Shown here: in pieces, positions 43,551 through 50,408 of the stretch
How positions within the stretch are numbered: the first letter of the stretch is position 1
Layout: each line of letters begins with the position of its first letter
Origin: Variovorax sp. RA8
GTDB taxonomy: Bacteria; Pseudomonadota; Gammaproteobacteria; Burkholderiales; Burkholderiaceae_C
Direction: 5' to 3'
NCBI RefSeq assembly: GCF_901827175.1
Contig: NZ_LR594662.1
Span: 4,402,001-4,466,000, forward strand
Length of the DNA: 64,000 nucleotides
Made by a program: the position numbers and the translations under genes
The notes under the pieces: generated by a model
What the model saw: the letters and a program-made list of their open reading frames with translations, nothing else
Database searches by the model: none
What the model was told of the DNA's origin: nothing

Positions 43551-44300
43551 ATGAAAAAACTCTCTGGCAAAGTGGCCGTGATCACCGGCGGCAACAGCGG
43601 CATCGGCCTGGCCTACGCCCAAACTTTCGCGGCGGAAGGCGCCCACGTCGTCATCGTGGGGCGCCGCCAGGACGCAGTGGACACAGCGCTGGCCAGCATC
43701 AGCCCGGACGCGATGGGCTTCGTCGGCGACGTGGCCGACCTGGCGATGCACGACCGCCTGCTCGCTGCAGTGAAGGCACGCTTCGGCGCCATCGACATCT
43801 ATGTGGCGAATGCAGGAACGGCCATCCTCGAGCCGTCGTCTGCCGTCACCATCGACACCTACGACGCGCAGTTCGCGACCAACACGCGCGCGGTGTTTAT
43901 CGGCGTGACCAAGGCGCTGCCGTTCATGCGCGATGGCGGCTCGATCATCCTCACGAGCTCGATCGCCGGCAGCAAGGTGATGGACAACCACGCGGTTTAC
44001 GCCGGCAGCAAGGCAGCCATCGAGGCCTTCGCACGCAACTGGGCGCTCGAGCTCAAGGAGCGCCGCATCCGCGTCAACGTGCTGAGCCCGGGTCCGGTCG
44101 ACACGCCGATCCTCGCGAAGCTGGGCATCACGGACGCTGCGCGGCCTGAGTTCGACAAGAGCATGGCGGCAGCGATCCCGTTGGGCCGCTTGGGCCAGCC
44201 GAACGATCTGGCGCAAGCGGCGCTGTTTCTGGCGAGCGACGACAGCGCGTTCGTCACGGGCGTCAACCTGAACGTCGACGGCGGCATGGCGCTGACCTGA
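43551..44300 (+). CDS. Short-chain dehydrogenase/reductase
   Basis: A 249-residue classical SDR. Cofactor motif TGGNSGIG, the NAG segment in YVANAGTA, the Ser in ILTSSIAGSK and the YAGSK (YxxxK) pair are all present. The C-terminus FVTGVNLNVDGGMALT is standard. The 37th-residue region (VGRRQDAVD) with Arg after the second strand suggests NADP preference. It is divergent from the LysR gene at 43446; such LysR/SDR pairs are often responsive to a xenobiotic aldehyde or ketone. It converges on the SnoaL-like gene, with a terminator between. Confidence 0.92.
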   Translation: MKKLSGKVAVITGGNSGIGLAYAQTFAAEGAHVVIVGRRQDAVDTALASISPDAMGFVGDVADLAMHDRLLAAVKARFGAIDIYVANAGTAILEPSSAVTIDTYDAQFATNTRAVFIGVTKALPFMRDGGSIILTSSIAGSKVMDNHAVYAGSKAAIEAFARNWALELKERRIRVNVLSPGPVDTPILAKLGITDAARPEFDKSMAAAIPLGRLGQPNDLAQAALFLASDDSAFVTGVNLNVDGGMALT

Positions 44301-44306
44301 CAGGCC

Positions 44307-44330
44307 GCGCCGTGTCTGAAACCACGGCGC
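44307..44330. terminator. Bidirectional terminator hairpin between SDR and SnoaL-like gene
   Basis: GCGCCGTG (44307-44314) and CACGGCGC (44323-44330) form a perfect 8-bp stem with an 8-nt loop (TCTGAAAC), between convergent genes ending at 44300 and 44338. Confidence 0.6.
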
Positions 44331-44337
44331 CCGGTCG

Positions 44338-44766
44338 TCAGGCCTGAGCCACGGTGCGCGGAGGGAGAAATCCCTTCGCGTGGGCCAGGTCAGGCCACGG
44401 CATCACGGTTTCGCCGGCGACCAGCCACTTGCCGTCCGTGCGCCGAAGCCGCAGCTCGTAGAGCGCCGGATCAGCGTTCTGGCTCATGCGCCGAAAGAGG
44501 ATCGCGGTGGCTTCATCGCCCTGCTCCTCGATGTGCAGGATGCGTTTTTCCGTCGACAGCGGCGCCTCGCCCGCATCGCGACGGCTTCTGAATTCGGCCA
44601 TCATCTCCGACTTGGAAAAACGTGCGATCTCTCCCTGGGGCGTCAGTACCAGGAAGCCGAGGTCTTCGGTGTAGAGCGCTTCCATTTCATCCATCCGGTA
44701 GTGGCTTCCGGTGTCGGCGAGCACGTCGATGAAGGCAATGATGTCGGGATGGTGAGATTGAGGCAT
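44338..44766 (-). CDS. SnoaL-like (NTF2-fold) protein
   Basis: A 142-residue NTF2-like protein. The start at 44766 (MPQSHHPDIIAFIDVLADTG) is required because the promoter's -10 at 44849-44854 rules out upstream starts. The fold is indicated by EALYTEDLGFLVLTPQGEIA and the SKSEMMAEFRSRRDAGEA helix, followed by strands ILHIEEQGDEATAILFRRM and KWLVAGETVMPW. NTF2-like proteins of this type are small-molecule isomerases, cyclases or binding proteins; no catalytic residue can be fixed here. LysR-box promoter 10 stands directly upstream. Confidence 0.82.
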   Translation of the reverse strand: MPQSHHPDIIAFIDVLADTGSHYRMDEMEALYTEDLGFLVLTPQGEIARFSKSEMMAEFRSRRDAGEAPLSTEKRILHIEEQGDEATAILFRRMSQNADPALYELRLRRTDGKWLVAGETVMPWPDLAHAKGFLPPRTVAQA

Positions 44767-44848
44767 GTGACGCTCCTTGGACTGGGCTGCGAAAAGAGCC
44801 TCTACGCACGCGACGGATGCGGCCTTGCGATGGAAGCTCGAGGCTTTC

Positions 44849-44919
44849 ATCGTAGGAAGGGCTGCGTCGCTGCGGTAGGTCCGCGCAGGGACGCGTGCTG
44901 ATTCCGTTCCGGCATCAAT
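44849..44919 (-). promoter_or_regulatory. LysR-box promoter 10 (before SnoaL-like gene)
   Basis: Minus strand: ATTGATGC (44919-44912), right half GAATCA giving TGATGC-N7-GAATCA, CTACCG (44878-44873), 18 bp, TACGAT (44854-44849). It lies in the 162-bp gap after the acyltransferase gene. Confidence 0.7.
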
Positions 44920-44928
44920 GCGGGACGA

Positions 44929-45930
44929 TCACGCGGTGCTGCGGGCCTGCGGCCATGCCTTCTGGCGCCATCTCTTCAGCGGTGTGTCCATCAGATGCAG
45001 GCAGATCGCCGCCATCGTGAACGAGAACGCAAGGGTCGCGCTCAGCGTGATCCACAACGGTTGCTCATCGCGAAGCAGCAGCGCCAACGGGAAATGCCAG
45101 AGGTAGATGCCGTAGGACAGTCGGCCGATGTAGACCATGGGCGCCGAGGCGAGGAACTTCGCTCGTTCGTGCTCCGCGGCAAAGCAGATCAGCACGAAGG
45201 CCGACAGCTCCGCCAATGTGATGCGCAGCGTAACCGCTTCGGTCTGGTGGCTCGTCGGCAGCGAAGGCAGGGCCATGAGGACCAGCAGGGCCACGCAAGC
45301 CATCGCGAGCACATGCTTCGATGCCTTGAAATGGGTCAGTGCAGCAATGGCTCCGAGCAGGATTCCGCTCATTCGTGTGTCGAAGCGGAAGTACGCCTGC
45401 GACCAGGTCCAATTCATGGCCACGAAGTACCGCCATGCAGTCACGGCAAGGAATGCAAACACAAGCCATCCGACAGGATGCCGTGTTCGCAGAAGCAGCG
45501 GCAGCACGAGGGGCCACAGCAGGTAGAACTTCTCCTCCACGCCGAGGGACCACGTGTGCCCGATGGTGTAGGCCAGCTCCCAGAAGGCCAGCGCATAGTC
45601 GTAGACGTAGAGTGCGGCGAGCACGGCGGAGAGCCAGCGATTTTCCGCCGGCCAGAGGACGGGGGCCAGCCCCACGTAGACCGCCACCATGAGCAGCAGC
45701 GTCGGATACAGCCGCAACGCCCGGCGCGCGTAGAAGCGCCCGATCTCGATGCCGCCATGGCGGTGCTCCGCCGTCAGCAGCGAAGTGATGAGATAGCCCG
45801 ACAGGACGAAGAAGACGTCCAGCCCGATGAAGCCGCCATGCGCACCGGGGACCTCGCAGTGGAACAGGACCACCGCGAGGATGGACAGCGCGCGAACGCC
45901 GTCGAGCGCGGGGTTGTAGGTCAAGGACAT
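44929..45930 (-). CDS. Acyltransferase 3 family membrane protein
   Basis: A 333-residue integral membrane O-acyltransferase with about ten hydrophobic segments (for example VRALSILAVVLFHCEVPGAH, GWLVFAFLAVTAWRYFVA). The family catalytic site FHCEVPGAHGGFIGLDVFFV and the RxxR-type RFYARRALRLYP motif are present, as is VEEKFYLLWP. Members transfer acetyl or other acyl groups onto surface polysaccharides or peptidoglycan. The start at 45930 (MSLTYNP) is best; upstream residues are atypical. It begins 10 bp after the CocE gene's stop, so they form an operon. Confidence 0.9.
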   Translation of the reverse strand: MSLTYNPALDGVRALSILAVVLFHCEVPGAHGGFIGLDVFFVLSGYLITSLLTAEHRHGGIEIGRFYARRALRLYPTLLLMVAVYVGLAPVLWPAENRWLSAVLAALYVYDYALAFWELAYTIGHTWSLGVEEKFYLLWPLVLPLLLRTRHPVGWLVFAFLAVTAWRYFVAMNWTWSQAYFRFDTRMSGILLGAIAALTHFKASKHVLAMACVALLVLMALPSLPTSHQTEAVTLRITLAELSAFVLICFAAEHERAKFLASAPMVYIGRLSYGIYLWHFPLALLLRDEQPLWITLSATLAFSFTMAAICLHLMDTPLKRWRQKAWPQARSTA

Positions 45931-45940
45931 CTGTCCGCGC

Positions 45941-47824
45941 TCAGCGAGTGGCCAGCGGGTCCGGCCTGCACGGTTGCAGGATCGTCGCACCGCAGGCCGG
46001 ATAGCTTGCCGGCCCCTTGACGTCCTTCAGCACGCCGAGCCGCAACACGGAGTCGTACGTCGCGTTGTGCAGCACATGAAGGCGCTGCTTCTGCGTGAAG
46101 GTGTCGAACACCAGGCCACCGGTTTGGGCGGGCGTGTCGATCCAGATCCGCAGCCGCGAGCCGCTGCGAAAGTAGTGGCCCATCTTGTGGATCTCGACAC
46201 GGGCAAGGACCGGCCGGCCCGGCAGCAGCGGCATTGGCTGCTCGGGCCGTTCAAGCCGGATGGGCAGCAACGGCGTCGAGCGCGCAGTGTCCAGGGCGCG
46301 GTTGGACAAGCGCAACCAGCCCCGCTGGACATAGGTTTCCTGCCCATCGGGCCGCAGTTCGGTGACGGTGACCTGCAGGTCGGCGTCGCCGGCACCGGCC
46401 GTGACCCAGAGGTCGGCGCTGCCCGGCCCGTAGACCATCATGTCTTCACCCAACGGCGCAGAGGTGTAGGCCACGCCCGTGGCCTTCCAGTCGCCGGGCA
46501 GCGGACCCCAGAAGCTTCTTCCCGCAATGTCGTTGACGACCACACCGGCGCCGGGATAGTCGAAGCCGTAGGCGGCTCCGGAACCAGGCGCATCGGCGAG
46601 GGCTTGGCCCGCAGCCAGGTGGAACGCCTTGACGGACAGGTCATTGCTGCGGATCGGCCCCCGTTGCACCACCCAGCGCGGCTTGGGAGAGACGCGCCGC
46701 TCCAGCGCATTGGCGCTCGCGCTTGTTTCGGCGGTCTCCACCCACACGGTGGTGCGCGGCGTGTCGCGTTCGAATCCGTTGTTTTCGCCCTTGACGAATC
46801 GGTCGAGAAATCGCACGGCCATCGCCTGGAAATCCGAGGCCAGGTACATGTCATGCCGGCCGTTGGTCTGCACCGACCACAGCATGGCCGGATCGAGCCG
46901 GGACTGGTAGTAGCCGCTGCGCGGCGTGATGGCCTGGTCCTGGAACGCTTCGAGCGACAGCACGGGAACCTGCACGCGGTCGGCATGCGGTGCCAGGTCG
47001 AAGCTCTTCATGTGGTCGTCCCGCAGGGGATGCGCCAGGAACAGGTGCATCACGGAGTTCGCATCCTCGGCCGCGAGGTTCTTCGGGATCTGCCCCAGGC
47101 AGGCCGCATCGCCCTCTTCCGTGGCCGTCTGCGCAACCACCTTCTCCCAGTACGCGCGCATGGAGCCACGCAAGGGCGTGATGAAACCGGGCGCCGGCAC
47201 GCCGCCGGGCATCAGTGCATCGCGAAAGTCCGTCAGCACCATGCCGGGCACGATGGCCCGAAGGTGCGGCGGGCGTTGCTGCGCCGTCGCCAGTTGGGAC
47301 GACCCACCGTACGACCAGTTGACCATGCCGACCTTGGTGTCGGACCAGGGTTGCGACGCCGCGAATTCGACGGCTTCGGCGCCATGTCTTCCGAGTTGCG
47401 GACGCGTGTACTCGAGCGGGCCTGTGGAACAGCCGCTGCCCGCGGCGTTGACGCCCATCACCGCATAGCCGGCCTCGACGAGGCCCTGATCGAGTTCGAC
47501 CGACATCGACGTCTTGTAGTGGAGGTAGGGCGTGCCGCCGATCGATCCGGCGTCGTAGCCGTTGATGCTCAGGATGACCGGGAACCTTCCCGATGCCTTC
47601 GGCAGCAGCACGCTGTAGCGCAGCCTGATCCCGTCCGATGTCATGAGATAGCCGGTCAGGCGCTTGGCCCAGAACGCAGCGGCCGGTCCCTGCGCGGGGA
47701 ATTCGAAAGGCCGCGACGCCGGCAGGCCCGTGTCGGGATCCAGCAGGACATCCTGCCCATGTGCTGCGAGCGACGTGACGAACGCCGTGGTGAGCGTGAT
47801 GGCGGCGACGATGAATTTCTTCAT
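45941..47824 (-). CDS. Exported CocE/NonD-family hydrolase
   Basis: A 627-residue protein with a signal peptide (KKFIVAAITLTTAFVTSLAA, cleavage near AHGQDV; start at 47824). It has an alpha/beta-hydrolase core (VILSINGYDAGSI, nucleophile in NWSYGGSS of the Pro-directed peptidase group) and a C-terminal beta-rich domain (MMVYGPGSADLWVTAGAGDA, GHYFRSGSRLRIWIDTP). This is the X-Pro dipeptidyl-peptidase/cocaine-esterase architecture. It would cleave esters or proline-linked peptides in the periplasm. A regulon-like -35/-10 pair lies upstream, but its operator is degenerate. Confidence 0.88.
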   Translation of the reverse strand: MKKFIVAAITLTTAFVTSLAAHGQDVLLDPDTGLPASRPFEFPAQGPAAAFWAKRLTGYLMTSDGIRLRYSVLLPKASGRFPVILSINGYDAGSIGGTPYLHYKTSMSVELDQGLVEAGYAVMGVNAAGSGCSTGPLEYTRPQLGRHGAEAVEFAASQPWSDTKVGMVNWSYGGSSQLATAQQRPPHLRAIVPGMVLTDFRDALMPGGVPAPGFITPLRGSMRAYWEKVVAQTATEEGDAACLGQIPKNLAAEDANSVMHLFLAHPLRDDHMKSFDLAPHADRVQVPVLSLEAFQDQAITPRSGYYQSRLDPAMLWSVQTNGRHDMYLASDFQAMAVRFLDRFVKGENNGFERDTPRTTVWVETAETSASANALERRVSPKPRWVVQRGPIRSNDLSVKAFHLAAGQALADAPGSGAAYGFDYPGAGVVVNDIAGRSFWGPLPGDWKATGVAYTSAPLGEDMMVYGPGSADLWVTAGAGDADLQVTVTELRPDGQETYVQRGWLRLSNRALDTARSTPLLPIRLERPEQPMPLLPGRPVLARVEIHKMGHYFRSGSRLRIWIDTPAQTGGLVFDTFTQKQRLHVLHNATYDSVLRLGVLKDVKGPASYPACGATILQPCRPDPLATR

Positions 47825-47867
47825 GGTTCGTGTACTCGGGGGCTTGCTGGATCGGCGGCGGGTGGCG

Positions 47868-47897
47868 ATGTTAGGGCATTGCTGCGTCACCGACAGT
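47868..47897 (-). promoter_or_regulatory. Promoter of CocE gene, degenerate regulon type
   Basis: Minus strand: ACTGTC (47897-47892), 18 bp, TAACAT (47873-47868), start of the gene at 47824. The geometry equals that of the LysR-box promoters, but the operator region (47938-47918) has lost T-N11-A symmetry. Possibly a drifted member. Confidence 0.4.
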
Positions 47898-47992
47898 CCT
47901 TCGCACGACAAACGTTGTGCGCCGGAAAGTACACCCGGTCCGACGCTGTCTTGTGACTGCGTTTGGCGAATGCGTACCGCGCCACCGAACCG

Positions 47993-48063
47993 ATTGATGT
48001 CCGTCGCTCAACACGGTGCGGCCTCTCGCGCGGCTAGTGGCAGACCTCGCCGGAACCTACGAT
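47993..48063 (+). promoter_or_regulatory. LysR-box promoter 11 (upstream of small frame and GST operon)
   Basis: ATTGATGT at 47993-48000, right half TCAACA, CTAGTG at 48034-48039, 18 bp, TACGAT at 48058-48063. The next intact gene is the GST at 48350, which also has its own promoter and operator. A short frame at 48153 lies between. Confidence 0.68.
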
Positions 48064-48152
48064 CGACGCGGCCTTCAATATCCCCACACACGCACCCTAC
48101 CGAAGGTCCAGGCCATCGACTTCATGTGCGACGCGACGACGGAAAGATTCAG

Positions 48153-48296
48153 ATGATGGATTCAGTGACCCCATCGTCGCCGCCGTCCAGCGTCACCGTC
48201 CGCACCGGTATCGCAGGCAGCAAGGCTCGAGCTCGTGCGCGCGGACCGTCGCACGCGTTGAGCTTGCGCAACATCGCGCCTCGAGGCGGTGCTTGA
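48153..48296 (+). CDS. Possible small protein or gene remnant
   Basis: A 47-codon frame (MMDSVTPSSPPSSVTVRTGI...) following GGAAAG, about 85 bp downstream of LysR-box promoter 11. It is Ser-, Arg- and Ala-rich without a recognisable domain. It may be the surviving end of a deleted regulon gene. Other than this and the promoters, 47840-48316 holds nothing I can support. Confidence 0.25.
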   Translation: MMDSVTPSSPPSSVTVRTGIAGSKARARARGPSHALSLRNIAPRGGA

Positions 48297-48316
48297 TTCG
48301 GTGCGCCGCCGATCCT

Positions 48317-48340
48317 ATACTTTCCAAAACAGGAAAGTAT
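48317..48340 (+). promoter_or_regulatory. Inverted-repeat operator overlapping the -10 of the GST-ArsR operon
   Basis: ATACTTTCC (48317-48325) and GGAAAGTAT (48332-48340) are perfect 9-bp inverted arms around a 6-bp centre, and TATACT (48316-48321) is a good -10. The operator ends 9 bp before the ATG at 48350. An ArsR-type repressor encoded in the same operon (49041) would bind here and block transcription. Confidence 0.65.
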
Positions 48341-48349
48341 TAGCCCCTC

Positions 48350-49039
48350 ATGAACGCCCTCACACTGCACTACCACCCGCTCTCGTCCTACTGCCACAAG
48401 GTGCTGATCGCGATCGACGCGTTGGGCATCGACGTAGAGAAGCGGCTGCTCAATCTGGGTGACCCCGAAGAACGTGCCGCGCACCTCGCGCTGTGGCCCA
48501 CGGGCAAGATGCCGCTGCTGGTGGACCGGCTTCGGCCCGTGCCCGAATCGAGCATCATCATCGAGTACCTCCAGCGTCACCATGCAACCTCGGGCCGCAC
48601 CCTCATTCCGGAAGACCCGGACGTCGCGCTCGACGTGCGCTTGTGGGACCGCCTGTTCGACTTGCAGGTGATGACACCGATGCAGGCGCTGACCGCCGAC
48701 CTTCTGCGGCCGCAAGGCGAACGCGATGCACGCGGGGTAGCCAAGGCGCGAGAAGGCTTGTCGTCGGCCTACGCGTTCATCGACCGTCACCTGGAAGGGC
48801 GAACCTGGGTTGCCGGCAATGCCTTCAGCATGGCCGACTGCGCTGCGGCGCCCGCTTTTTTGTATGCGGTGACCTACGTGCCGCTGTCGGCGCAACATGT
48901 GCACCTGGCCGCCTACTTCGAGCGGTTGATGGACCACCCCTCGGTGGCAGCCACCATTGATGCGGCGCGCCCTTGGTTCAAGTTCTATCCCGGGCGCGCC
49001 GGTCTGTCGCGTCGCTTCTTCGATCCGGCGAGTGCCTGA
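48350..49039 (+). CDS. Glutathione S-transferase
   Basis: A 229-residue GST. The N-terminus LTLHYHPLSSYCHKVLIAID is thioredoxin-like with an SxxxC arrangement. The cis-Pro region LWPTGKMPLLVDR and the SSIIIEYLQ helix are followed by a helical domain with GNAFSMADCAAAPAFLYAV. It differs from the two beta-like GSTs of this window. It is first in an operon with an ArsR repressor and an AHSA1 protein, all sharing one operator, so it is induced by a small ligand of that repressor. Confidence 0.9.
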   Translation: MNALTLHYHPLSSYCHKVLIAIDALGIDVEKRLLNLGDPEERAAHLALWPTGKMPLLVDRLRPVPESSIIIEYLQRHHATSGRTLIPEDPDVALDVRLWDRLFDLQVMTPMQALTADLLRPQGERDARGVAKAREGLSSAYAFIDRHLEGRTWVAGNAFSMADCAAAPAFLYAVTYVPLSAQHVHLAAYFERLMDHPSVAATIDAARPWFKFYPGRAGLSRRFFDPASA

Positions 49040-49040
49040 G

Positions 49041-49385
49041 ATGCGAGCAGCGATCGCCGAGCCCGCGCAGCTCGACCGCATGTTCTTTGCACTGGCCGAC
49101 GCATACCGCCGCGGCATGCTCGACCGCCTGAGCCGCGGACCGGCCTCGGTGTCCGAGCTGGCCGCAACGCTGGGCATGGCGCTGCCTTCGGCCGTCAAGC
49201 ACCTCGCCGTGCTTGTTGAAGGCGGGTTCGTCGCCTCCCAAAAGAGCGGCCGTGTGCGCACCTACACGGCCGAACCCGAGGCGTTCGATGCCATGGAATC
49301 GTGGGTCGCGAAGCGCAAGACGCTGCTCCACGCGCAATTCGACCAACTCGATGCCTATCTGGCCGAGCAAAAAGGCAAGTCATGA
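49041..49385 (+). CDS. ArsR-family helix-turn-helix repressor
   Basis: A 114-residue winged-helix repressor. The recognition region ADAYRRGMLDRLSRGPASVS and ELAATLGMALPSAVKHLAVL is ArsR-like, and SGRVRTYTAEPEAFDAMESW is the usual wing and end of the group found with AHSA1 genes. No metal-binding Cys motif (ELCVCDL) is present, so it senses something other than a heavy metal. The start at 49041 is 1 bp after the GST stop; its own stop overlaps the AHSA1 start (ATGA). Confidence 0.9.
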   Translation: MRAAIAEPAQLDRMFFALADAYRRGMLDRLSRGPASVSELAATLGMALPSAVKHLAVLVEGGFVASQKSGRVRTYTAEPEAFDAMESWVAKRKTLLHAQFDQLDAYLAEQKGKS

Positions 49386-49840
49386 CGCACATCCCCGCCG
49401 CACACACCGACTTCGTCATCGAACGCGAACTCGACGCCTCGCCCGAGAAAGTTTTTCAGGCCTGGGCCGATCCCGAAGCAAAGCGCCGCTGGTCCGACTG
49501 CCATGCCGAGTACACAACCGAGTACCGCTTGGACTTTCGGCCGTTCGGCCATGAAACGCATCGGGTCGCCTATCCCGATGGCCGCATCCAGCACATCGAG
49601 AAGGTCTTTTTCGACATCGAACCCGCACGGCGCATCGTCTTTGCCTACGACATCCAGCTCGACGCACGCCGACTGTCGGTGTCGCTCGTAACGGTCGAGT
49701 TCTTGGCGCACAAGCATGGAACTCGCATGGTCTACAAGGAACAGCTCACGTACCTGGACGGTCATGAAGATCGCGCCGAGCGCATCCGTGGAACGGAAGA
49801 AGGCTTGGACCGGCTTAGGCTGGAAATGGCACGGCGCTAG
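49382..49840 (+). CDS. SRPBCC/AHSA1 family protein
   Basis: A 152-residue START-like fold protein of the AHSA1 branch (FVIERELDASPEKVFQAWAD, the family's standard opening; YKEQLTYLDGHEDRAERIRG near the end). These proteins form a hydrophobic cavity for a small ligand and are regularly paired with ArsR repressors. Its role here may be to bind the same compound that GST detoxifies. It is the last gene of the operon, and the stress region ends here. Confidence 0.9.
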   Translation: MTHIPAAHTDFVIERELDASPEKVFQAWADPEAKRRWSDCHAEYTTEYRLDFRPFGHETHRVAYPDGRIQHIEKVFFDIEPARRIVFAYDIQLDARRLSVSLVTVEFLAHKHGTRMVYKEQLTYLDGHEDRAERIRGTEEGLDRLRLEMARR

Positions 49841-49950
49841 AACAGGTGCCCAGCCGTCTCTGCGCACTGCGCAGCATCAGGCCGCTTCGTCGCCACGACA
49901 GGGGTTGCGTCGACCCCACCGATACCATCATCGAGGTTTGCGGCACGGTG

Positions 49951-49980
49951 TGCACCTCAGAAGGTGTCAAACGTTGTTAA
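49951..49980 (-). promoter_or_regulatory. Partial TTRAC repeats (orphan)
   Basis: Minus strand TTAACAACGT, TTGACACCTT, then CTGAGGTGCA: the first two units match the repeats at 15453 and 21012, the third does not. No gene starts downstream on that strand, so a target was perhaps lost. The rest of 49841-50284 shows no gene I can support; it marks the change from the GC-rich stress region to the pic region. Confidence 0.3.
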
Positions 49981-50284
49981 GGCGCTCGATGGCAAACGCG
50001 GGGTTGCGCCCCCGTCTTCCCCATGAGATTCGATTCAAGCCACAAGGGCGTCGACTCAGAGCCAAACCGCAGAGGCTCTTCTCCCTTCCTCGCATCTTTG
50101 GTGTCTACGAGACAACAGGGTGACGCACTCTGGCCATCTACCGGCGTGCGGGTCTGGTCAATAGCATAGAGTGCGCTGAGTCAGTGACCAGCAGCTCCTT
50201 GCAGGCAACACCTAGAACTACTCACATGCGCGGTTTCACTGAGCACCAACCTCCATGGATCGAGATCATTTCAAGGGTGACTTG

Positions 50285-50355
50285 ATGAATCAAACTTTCA
50301 ATGCAAGTTCTACGGCTGACGACGTTCTTGCTGGCGTTGACCCTCGAGGCTGGCT
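50285..50355 (+). pseudogene. N-terminal stub of a short-chain dehydrogenase
   Basis: ATG at 50285 reads MNQTFNASSTADDVLAGVDP and then RGW, the typical opening of a group of SDRs (ADDVLAGVDL, then the glycine-rich loop). The loop and everything after it are missing; the sequence becomes unrelated and runs into the 3' end of the acyl-CoA dehydrogenase. Another deletion scar, at the border of the two regions. Confidence 0.45.
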
Positions 50356-50408
50356 GAGCGTCTGCTCCCGATTTGACATTCAAGAGACCACCTGCCGCCT
50401 GGTTTCTA

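Noticed and set aside
48956..49026. ATTGATGC inside the GST coding region
   Set aside because: The sequences at the -35 and -10 positions do not match; it is a coding coincidence.
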